Assembly: GCF_002104995.1 (NCBI RefSeq) | Contig: NW_024468249.1 | Location: forward strand, 2,108,001-2,172,000 | Length of the DNA stretch: 64,000 bases | Direction of reading: 5' to 3' | Source of the DNA: Linderina pennispora | Lineage: Eukaryota > Kickxellomycota > Kickxellomycetes > Kickxellales > Kickxellaceae | Part shown: positions 1 to 6,740 of the stretch, one piece after another | Numbering within the stretch: the stretch's first letter is position 1 | Layout: each line of letters starts with the position of its first letter | Position numbers and translations under genes: made by a program | The notes under the pieces: generated by a model | Databases searched by the model: none | Told to the model about the DNA's origin: nothing | What the model saw: the letters and a program-made list of their open reading frames with translations, nothing else

Positions 1-982
1 CGCCATTATGCAATAGATAATCATAAATGTGATATCTAACTACATCACTGAAATCGGCGGTTAACAGTTCTGACCTGTCCTTCCGGTTAACGAAATCCTC
101 GGCAGATATGACAGTCTTTGCCTTCAAGTTGCGATAAATGAATAAATAAATAAAACGAAAAAACCCCTTTTTCACAAATGTTGCTGGGTCAAAGGCATCA
201 TCGTAAGCTAGCTGATGGAGTAGTATCCATCATGCAAGCATGTATGTATGCTCTTTGATGATATTGACACTATGTACAAATTGCTCTAGGTGGGGCAACA
301 TAGAATCACGGAAGCCAATACCACCAAGCGATGTCTTTATGACAGTAGTGCTGCGGGTAATATTCATTTGAGAAATTCAATAGGCAAAGTAAGAAGAGAA
401 ATGATGCTGTTCAGTTTTGCTTTATTGCGTATGCATAGCATTAAGAACTTTTTATTAAAAATTATCTGGCTTGCATGGTTCTTGAGGCCTTTAGCACTCA
501 TACAGTCTCTTGAATCAGTCTATACAGACTGGATCCATTGTGACCCAAATACTACCGCTTACGCATGTTCATAAGACAAATTAATTTATAAAATAAACCC
601 ACAAATATTGCATGACCGCTAGAAGAGCTATATGGCCCTATTCAATAGGTGCTCATAAATAACTATCCTAAGAGTGTTGCGCAGCCGGTGATGACCACCA
701 TGATGATGCTATGGAAATTATCAGGCCGACCGACAATGAGAGCAGCTCTTGCGCTGAACCAATGGAGATATCCAGTGGAGACCTGTGACCACTACAATAA
801 CAACTCGTCACCCTGGTTTCACCGATGAGGTCAGATGCCGCACAAGATCAAAAGGAGTTTACAGAGCAAGTCACTCGAACCTGTGTTGAAGCTTAAGAGT
901 TTTATTTTCTTTTTAACCAATTAAATAATTTCTAGCGGACGGTCGGACACTTTTTGGACTATAAAATCTTATATAAAGGTAA
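1..982. other. AT-rich stretch without a recognisable gene
   Basis: I see no convincing gene here. The open frames are short, lack an ATG-led protein with recognisable features, and the base composition is AT-rich like the transposon sequence that follows. The last part (931-982) contains fragments related to sequence in and just outside the neighbouring helicase fragment, so at least 850-982 is likely transposon-derived. Confidence 0.6.
931..982. repeat. Shuffled fragments related to 2265-2299 and 2079-2098
   Basis: Positions 931-960 match 2265-2299 at roughly 90 percent (core TCTAGCGGA followed by GGTCGGAC and TTTTGGACT). Positions 963-982 match 2079-2098 exactly over 20 bases, inside the helicase coding sequence. 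The two pieces lie in the opposite relative order from their counterparts. This points to rearranged transposon sequence, not a simple duplication. Confidence 0.6.
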
Positions 983-1065
983 CTAGCAGTCTCATGCTTG
1001 CGATGCAAGCGCACCTCTATGTGTGCCAAACGCTGTTTGTCACACATTTCGGTGGAGACTGCTAG
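983..1065 (-). mobile_element. Candidate Helitron 3' terminus
   Basis: On the minus strand, downstream of the helicase C-terminus, there is a 6-bp-stem hairpin (996-1001 with 1005-1010, 3-nt loop), then 9 nt, then CTAG (983-986) followed by T. Helitrons end in a short GC-rich hairpin, about ten nucleotides and CTRR, inserted before T, so this fits the expected terminus. CTAG also lies at the tip of an 11-bp inverted repeat (983-993 with 1055-1065). No second copy of the end is in the window, so the call rests on motif and position only. Confidence 0.4.
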
Positions 1066-1219
1066 CGCCTGCAGCGGGCTGAATACATAAATACAAATTT
1101 GTTTTTGAATATAATAGGTTTTAATATAAAATATTTAATAATTTTAATACTAATAATAGTATATGGTAGAAATTAGTATTAGCTAATAAAAATATATTTA
1201 ATATAAAGATAAAATTAAA

Positions 1220-2173
1220 CTAAGAAAATATCTCCTTATAGACTATGTTTTTAGTCTTAGGTTCACTATCAGGATAATGTGTAGCTGACCCTAACATTAT
1301 CTTGAGATTACTAAATGATTGTATGCGAGAAAGTGCCACATAGAGTTGGCCATGAGTAAAGATGGGTGATGGAAGATAAAGCCCAACTCGTTCCATTGTT
1401 TGACCTTGGGCCTTATTTATAGTCATTGAGAAGGCAAGGCGGATTGGGAACTGGCATCGGCGTAGAACAAATGGTAATTGCTGGTGCTTAGTTGTTAATA
1501 TCATTTGGGGTATAAATACCCTGGTACCATAAGCAGCACCAGTTATAATTTCAGCATCAATCACATGGGGCTGTAATCTATGGCATATAAGTCGTGTGCC
1601 ATTACATAGACCATGGGCAGAATCCAGGTTACGTAGGAGTATGATTGGTGCCCCTACTTTGAGGCGGAGGTGATGAGGTGGTAGGGTTCCACCAACATCT
1701 AGTGAATTAAGAAATTCAACTGGGAACAGCTGCTGGGTCTCTGTAGTTGCACCATCAGTATCTGCAATTGAGTCAGCGCTATAGTAGTTAATGATAGTGC
1801 CTGGTAGATGGTCAATGATCTTGTTATTTAGATCATTCACTGAGGCATTAGTTGGTGATAGGATGCTACGATTGACCATATAGTTGGCTTGATTATATTG
1901 ATATGCTAAATTAGTATAAATTGCATTGATCAATAGCTCAACATTATCTGAGGGTATTACAGTACCCACAGGTAATTGAATTTGGTCATATTCATCGCTG
2001 GGTAACCTTCCTTCCCCAACTTGAAGTAGCCAGTCAGCAAATTGGATAGCTGTACAATCCTGGGCATCAGCCCTAAGTAAAATCTTATATAAAGGTAAAG
2101 ATGGTTCCGGATTCGTTTTTACCAGTGCTTTTAAGAAATGTGTGTCACCTTCAGATCTAAATCCATCGACCAA
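1220..2173 (-). pseudogene. Helitron-type PIF1 helicase, C-terminal fragment
   Basis: The frame encodes about 317 residues resembling the C-terminal half of the PIF1-like helicase of Helitron RepHel proteins. Visible blocks are a WLLQVGEG-type segment, a region starting NKIIDHLPG, the GAPIILLRNLD block, FPIRLAFSMTINKAQGQT (helicase motif V-like) and YVALSRIQS (motif VI-like). The Walker A and B motifs and the HUH nickase domain are absent, so the element is 5'-truncated. The reading frame has no ATG at its start and stays open upstream only to a stop at 2228-2230. The next element begins at 2337, about 110 bp away. It cannot be autonomous. Composition is AT-rich compared with host genes downstream. 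Confidence 0.8.
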
Positions 2174-2336
2174 AAGAGAACACTGTTTTAGGTGTTCAGA
2201 GCAAGTAATGCATACTCGTTTTGAGGCTCAAAAAACGCGAGTCCTTTCAAGCAATCAGAAACGTTCTAGCGGAGGGTCGGACGACGCTTTTGGACTGTGA
2301 AATTATGCATAGCAGAGAGATAAGGATTTTGTGTCA

Positions 2337-2797
2337 GGGGGTCATTCCTGGACTTGTAAATTTTAGTTATTTGCAATTTTGTTAGATAGATATTTGAATA
2401 ATCGTTTTCAGAACTATTTTTGCTACTAATTATTTTTTCTATAGTTTATTATTTGTTATTGTGTCCAGAATGTTTTTGTGTGTATAATTGATTTTAAAAA
2501 TACAAATATTTTTTTTGCCATTTCACCCAAACCGCCATCGGCATCTTGGAAAAGTTTCAGTGAACATAATTTCCTTGTGGTTGCTTAGCCACATCTATTG
2601 AGATATTGACTTTTGTTGCCCAATGATAATTAACCCCAAATATGCAAAGTTTTTCTTTCTGGTTGAAATTATGTTCACTGAAACTTTTCCAAGATGCCGA
2701 TGGCGGTTTGGGTGAAATTTTTATTTCACTGAAATTGCTAATAGTTCCAGCATGCATAAATAGTTAATGGGCAGATAAGTGTCTCTGTATAACCCCC
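2337..2797. repeat. Left 461-bp arm of the composite element
   Basis: This direct repeat is nearly identical to 6014-6474, with compensating 1-bp length changes in T runs, except that its central 91 bp (2574-2664) is reversed relative to the right arm. It begins GGGGGTCATTC and ends with the reverse complement of GGGGGTTATAC, so it has short imperfect terminal inverted repeats and could be read as a complete small non-autonomous element by itself. Confidence 0.9.
2521..2717. repeat. 53-bp inverted repeats around a 91-bp segment, left arm
   Basis: Positions 2521-2573 and 2665-2717 are perfect inverted repeats of 53 bp enclosing a 91-bp segment (2574-2664). The same structure at 6198-6394 holds the same segment in the opposite orientation. 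A 66-codon minus-strand frame crosses this piece, but it is a by-product of the repeat and I do not call it a gene. Confidence 0.92.
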
Positions 2798-2858
2798 TTA
2801 TTGAAGATATTTCTATCATTAAGTAAAGTTTGTAAAAAATTCCTATTTTAAAAGTTGC

Positions 2859-4088
2859 TTATGACATGTCTACATAGAAGTTCATTGACTCATCAATTTT
2901 AGCTTGAATCAGTCTATCTTGTAGTTCTCTCATTGAAGCTTCTAGTTCTACTTTTTGTGGTAAAGTACTTCCAACTTCAGCATGAGTTGATCTCTCCTGG
3001 TTGTTGCTTGGGTAGTCAAAGTTAGATAGAACCCAAAGTGTGTGGTGATGTTCAATAGGAACTTTACTAGCTGCTAGGATCTTCTTCATATTGTAGAGTA
3101 AGCAACAGAGTTTAAACTGCACATTGTACACAGTTGTGTTTCTAATTCTTACAACTTCTCTATTTGATAGTCTCTTAAATGTGTTACCTAGTTCTCCAAA
3201 TGTGCTCTCAACCATTGATCTAAATGACCCAAGTTTGCTATTATATTCTAACTCTGCCTCACTTAAGTTGGTTCCTCTTGGCTTTCTAACTGGTAAGCAA
3301 AAGTTATGCATTCCAAAATTCTCAATCTCTTCTGCTTCTGTTAACTCCTCCAGAATACTTTGAGGATAACCACCATCTAAAACAACACAATCTACTGGAG
3401 AGATGTATTTCAATAGTGACATGTTCTTAATCATCTTAGAATCTGGGTAGTCTTTACACTCCTCAGTTGGTGAAACAAGGACAACCATTCCATTCAAATC
3501 AATGCAAACTTGTGTTCTATATCCTGACTTCTTCAACTTGAAGGAATAAAGATTTGGTTTGTATGCACCATTATGTAGTGCTCGTGAGTCATGTCCATCT
3601 AACATAAGAGTAATATGCTTAAACCCTTGTGGATTCTGAATCTTTGCTGAGATCACTCTTAGTTCTGGAGTAGAGAACATTGTGTGTAAGTAGTGTGAAA
3701 GCTTCTTGTTCAACTCACTTAACTCTGAGAGATAGAACATATTATGAATTACCTGATAGCTGCTCTTAGGAATAAACCTCTCCATCTCATTGATTGATAG
3801 CCCAGCAACTAACTGGTATAAAATCAAGAGTCCTTTCTCAACATTTCTGTAAGGACATGGATACTGCTTTCCACCAAATAGAACATTTAGGAAGAAGAAC
3901 ACAGGGATCATTCCAAGTTGCTTCACAAGTGTACCTTTGATGAGCTTTATTTCTTTCACTTCATGAGCTTCACTCCTATAGTACTTCTGTTGTTTATGTA
4001 CTAACCAATCTTCATCAAGAAATCTCCACTTTGTTGTGTAGAGCACATTCCACTCCTTCTCTCTTAATTCTTGTAATTGATTGTCCAT
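2859..4088 (-). CDS. DDE superfamily (PIF/Harbinger-like) transposase
   Basis: This 409-residue protein would cut and rejoin the element ends. The catalytic layout of the DDE_4/HARBI1-like nucleases is visible: a first Asp in MLDGHDSR, a second in VVLDGGYP, and the Glu in the segment SMVESTFGELGNTFKRL, with the downstream helix ending near YNVQFKLCCLLYNMKKI. The N-terminal part (residues 1-120) is probably the DNA-binding portion but shows no clear helix-turn-helix by eye. The frame stays open upstream to a TTG at 4130, but the first ATG is at 4088 and gives the family-like size. It is AT-rich in codon use, unlike host genes. It diverges from the small ORF at 4140 with 51 bp between starts. 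No stop or frameshift is present. Confidence 0.85.
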   Translation of the reverse strand: MDNQLQELREKEWNVLYTTKWRFLDEDWLVHKQQKYYRSEAHEVKEIKLIKGTLVKQLGMIPVFFFLNVLFGGKQYPCPYRNVEKGLLILYQLVAGLSINEMERFIPKSSYQVIHNMFYLSELSELNKKLSHYLHTMFSTPELRVISAKIQNPQGFKHITLMLDGHDSRALHNGAYKPNLYSFKLKKSGYRTQVCIDLNGMVVLVSPTEECKDYPDSKMIKNMSLLKYISPVDCVVLDGGYPQSILEELTEAEEIENFGMHNFCLPVRKPRGTNLSEAELEYNSKLGSFRSMVESTFGELGNTFKRLSNREVVRIRNTTVYNVQFKLCCLLYNMKKILAASKVPIEHHHTLWVLSNFDYPSNNQERSTHAEVGSTLPQKVELEASMRELQDRLIQAKIDESMNFYVDMS

Positions 4089-4139
4089 CTGTGTGAGGTA
4101 GTCATAAATAAAAATTTCAACTTTTATCAATTTTAGAAA

Positions 4140-4379
4140 ATGGGATCATTCCAAAACTTCTTCAAGCAACACTTAGCTGAGATGTGTGAGGAAGAAAGAG
4201 ATATGCTTACTCTGCTACTTATTCATGACTTTGATATGAGTGATGACTTAGCAATACAAGTGCGTAATTGGATCCAACATATTGCTACTGATTGTGAGGT
4301 AAGGGTTGAACATGTGTATGATGTTTGTCAAACTTTCCATAGAGATATGGAGAGAATGGTTGCATATACTATGTTTTAA
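4140..4379 (+). CDS. Small 79-residue ORF, unknown
   Basis: This ATG-led frame encodes 79 residues and is the only plus-strand frame in the element core. It sits between the two minus-strand genes: 51 bp from the transposase ATG and 8 bp before the stop of the 544-residue gene. The product is acidic in its first half (EMCEEERDM), mostly helix-forming, with no signal peptide or recognised motif. Harbinger elements often encode a second small DNA-binding protein, but nothing here looks like a Myb/SANT domain. It could be a genuine accessory protein or a chance frame. Confidence 0.4.
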   Translation: MGSFQNFFKQHLAEMCEEERDMLTLLLIHDFDMSDDLAIQVRNWIQHIATDCEVRVEHVYDVCQTFHRDMERMVAYTMF

Positions 4380-4387
4380 AATGGCTG

Positions 4388-6022
4388 CTACTCAACTGTG
4401 ATTGTTCTATATCCCACACTTACAGCTCTTAGATATATTTGTTGCTTTGATTCTCCTAACTGTTGAGAAATTGCTTTTCCAATAGAACTGTCAGCTGGTG
4501 TCCTAATAAGAGTTGGCTGTTTATCTCTCCCTTTAATATGAATATCAACATAGAAGTATGAATGTCCTCTGAAAGTATGGAGTGCATAATGTGTAACTAT
4601 AAATTCATCATCTAACTGAAGAACATTGTAAGCAACTCTATACAGTGATGGTTTCAGATCTGTATTCTCTTTGATAAATATATGTCTAGTTTCATCAAGT
4701 GTGATATTGTCTATTGCTGTTGTTAATGCATTGATGTTTTCCTCTTTTGCAGAATAATCAACCTCTGATATTTCTGATAAACATATCTTACTCTTTGCTT
4801 GCTTACTATCTATCCAACCAATATGCATTCCTTTGTAGTTAACTAATCCCATCTCTTCAAAAGTGTGATACTGCTTAGTTGTAGGATAAGTTGACCAGAA
4901 GGAGTTTCTCTGACTTGGAACAATAGTTATATTCTCATCAACTCTTCTAAGAACTTTTTCTGTTTCAAGACCACTCTCAAGTGAATCATATATTTGATAA
5001 AGTGTAGGTCTATTGTTGAATGAGAGATTAGCAACAACTACCATTGGATCATCATTCTTGTTTAGCTTCTTAATAATTCCTTGCTTCTTTGATGTGATAG
5101 AGTTAAACCAATGACAATATGCTAGAGTATGCTGTTGTCTCACATAAATACAAACAGTATAACAACTACTAACTTTATCAACAAGTGCCATCCACTGCTT
5201 TTCATAAGAAGTTGCAAATGTTCTGCATTTATTCATAAACTGAACTGTGTTAAGAAGCAAGCTGCTATTCCATTCAAATGTTTGCATCTGAGAAGAATGT
5301 ACAGTTAGTTCTATCCTAGTCAAACCAGAGTTTCTACAAGCATACAATGTTTCTCCAAAGTTGTGCAAAGTTGGCATTATAAATTCAGAAAGTTTTGAAC
5401 TAAGAGGATTACGAACTTCACCACTCTCAAGAAGCTGAATAAACTTGTTGTAAATTTTGTTCTTAACTTTAACATCTCCTTTCTTTGTAAACCAGCTAAT
5501 GCAGTTAGAGCCAGACTTGCGTAAATCATCTACAACATCTTTCTTTTCAACTCCTCTTTCTAAAAGGTATTTATAGATAATATTTCTAGATGAGATATTC
5601 ATACAATCCATTGTGATGTCATAATTTTGTAGATATATTTTGTAATCAGCCATAGCAGCAAACTTCACTGTTAACAAAGAACTAGCTATTGCAATATTTG
5701 GGGTAGATACTTTGTAAATAGCAACTGGACCATATTTTTCACTAATCTTACTTCTAACATACTTATAACCAAAACCTTCTCCAAATACTTTATGCAATCT
5801 AACACTAGCTGACTTCTGCTTCACCTTTATATCTGATTCACTGCATTTCTCAACAACAACCTCAACAATGAATGAGTCAACAAATATTTCAGAAGAATGC
5901 TCAAATCCAAGTTGCTCTATACCTCTAGCAGTATACCTAGCATCAGCGACATCAGGCATATTTCTTCTTTCTGATAACACTCTTGATAGTAATGCTCTTA
6001 GTTCACTCTGGAAGGGGGTCAT
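4388..6022 (-). CDS. 544-residue element-borne protein, unknown; weak rolling-circle-initiator resemblance
   Basis: The frame is intact, AT-rich and lies in the same orientation as the transposase. I do not recognise the family. Around residues 195-255 the order KNKIYNKFIQLLE, a spacer, then SGLTRIELTV recalls the pattern seen in some plasmid and phage replication initiators (a tyrosine-lysine motif followed by a [G/L]xRxE strand), but no HUH metal-binding motif is obvious, so this is only a hint. The ATG at 6022 lies inside the right-hand 461-bp arm, so the arm supplies the first codons and any promoter; a later ATG (5959) is possible. The stop is 8 bp from the 79-residue ORF. No transmembrane segment or signal peptide is seen. 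Confidence 0.55.
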   Translation of the reverse strand: MTPFQSELRALLSRVLSERRNMPDVADARYTARGIEQLGFEHSSEIFVDSFIVEVVVEKCSESDIKVKQKSASVRLHKVFGEGFGYKYVRSKISEKYGPVAIYKVSTPNIAIASSLLTVKFAAMADYKIYLQNYDITMDCMNISSRNIIYKYLLERGVEKKDVVDDLRKSGSNCISWFTKKGDVKVKNKIYNKFIQLLESGEVRNPLSSKLSEFIMPTLHNFGETLYACRNSGLTRIELTVHSSQMQTFEWNSSLLLNTVQFMNKCRTFATSYEKQWMALVDKVSSCYTVCIYVRQQHTLAYCHWFNSITSKKQGIIKKLNKNDDPMVVVANLSFNNRPTLYQIYDSLESGLETEKVLRRVDENITIVPSQRNSFWSTYPTTKQYHTFEEMGLVNYKGMHIGWIDSKQAKSKICLSEISEVDYSAKEENINALTTAIDNITLDETRHIFIKENTDLKPSLYRVAYNVLQLDDEFIVTHYALHTFRGHSYFYVDIHIKGRDKQPTLIRTPADSSIGKAISQQLGESKQQIYLRAVSVGYRTITVE

Positions 6023-6474
6023 TCCTGGACTTGTAAATTTTAGTTATTTGCAATTTTGTTAGATAGATATTTGAATAATCGTTTTCAGAACTATTTTTTG
6101 CTACTAATTATTTTTTCTATAGTTATTATTTGTTATTGTGTCCAGAATGTTTTTGTGTGTATAATTGATTTTAAAAATACAAATATTTTTTTTGCCATTT
6201 CACCCAAACCGCCATCGGCATCTTGGAAAAGTTTCAGTGAACATAATTTCAACCAGAAAGAAAAACTTTGCATATTTGGGGTTAATTATCATTGGGCAAC
6301 AAAAGTCAATATCTCAATAGATGTGGCTAAGCAACCACAAGGAAATTATGTTCACTGAAACTTTTCCAAGATGCCGATGGCGGTTTGGGTGAAATTTTTA
6401 TTTCACTGAAATTGCTAATAGTTCCAGCATGCATAAATAGTTAATGGGCAGATAAGTGTCTCTGTATAACCCCC
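6014..6474. repeat. Right 461-bp arm of the composite element
   Basis: This is the second copy of the arm at 2337-2797, in direct orientation and of identical length. Its left edge overlaps the first three codons of the 544-residue gene. Its central 91 bp (6251-6341) is inverted compared with the left arm. Confidence 0.9.
6198..6394. repeat. 53-bp inverted repeats around the 91-bp segment, right arm
   Basis: Inverted repeats 6198-6250 and 6342-6394 enclose 6251-6341. The repeats match those at 2521-2717, while the enclosed segment is the reverse complement of the left one. A 100-codon plus-strand frame across the arm (6056-6358) is a by-product of this inversion. Confidence 0.92.
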
Positions 6475-6576
6475 TCAGGCATTGCTTGATCTTTTGGTGT
6501 TTTGAGGGCTATTCCATATATTAGAGCGAAAAGGTATACAATTACAGCATCCAGTTTTCATCTAGCAGACTGTGAG

Positions 6577-6740
6577 TAATATGCGGAAATATAGTGGTCA
6601 ATGAGAATATATTCGGAGGAAAACGTCCCGGGGCGTGAGCCAGGGACCAGAGACGAGTGGGCTACTTGGCCTTATTTATGGACCTGCCGAGTGGCTGTGC
6701 TGCGACCCGCTTGCCACCAGTATGACCTTTTCGGGTAGCA
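6577..6740 (-). repeat. 3' LTR of the gypsy element
   Basis: This 164-bp LTR, read on the minus strand, starts TGCTACC and ends TATTA. The pol frame ends inside it, at 6662, so the LTR encodes the last residues of the polyprotein. The adjoining polypurine tract lies at 6741-6751. Confidence 0.9.

Larger units (their letters stand above)
2337..6474 (-). mobile_element. PIF/Harbinger-like DNA transposon with composite architecture
   Basis: The element starts GGGGGT (2337) and ends ACCCCC (6474), and is flanked by the direct repeat TCA (2334-2336 and 6475-6477). A 3-bp TNA target duplication is typical of the PIF/Harbinger superfamily and agrees with the DDE transposase inside. The unusual part is that both ends are 461-bp direct repeats (2337-2797 and 6014-6474), each itself starting GGGGGT and ending ACCCCC. 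The inner flanks (TTA after the left arm, GAA before the right) do not match each other, so the arms moved as parts of one unit. The cargo is a transposase, a small divergent ORF and a 544-residue protein of unknown family. Both large ORFs are intact, suggesting recent activity. Confidence 0.75.

Noticed and set aside
2557..2757. 66-residue frame shared by both arms (also 6056-6358)
   Set aside because: The frame lies across the inverted repeats and simply changes strand with the flipped segment; there is no independent coding evidence.
2337..6474. The 461-bp arms as LTRs of a retrotransposon
   Set aside because: The core encodes a DDE_4-type transposase and no reverse transcriptase, the ends are GGGGGT...ACCCCC, and the target duplication is 3 bp TCA.
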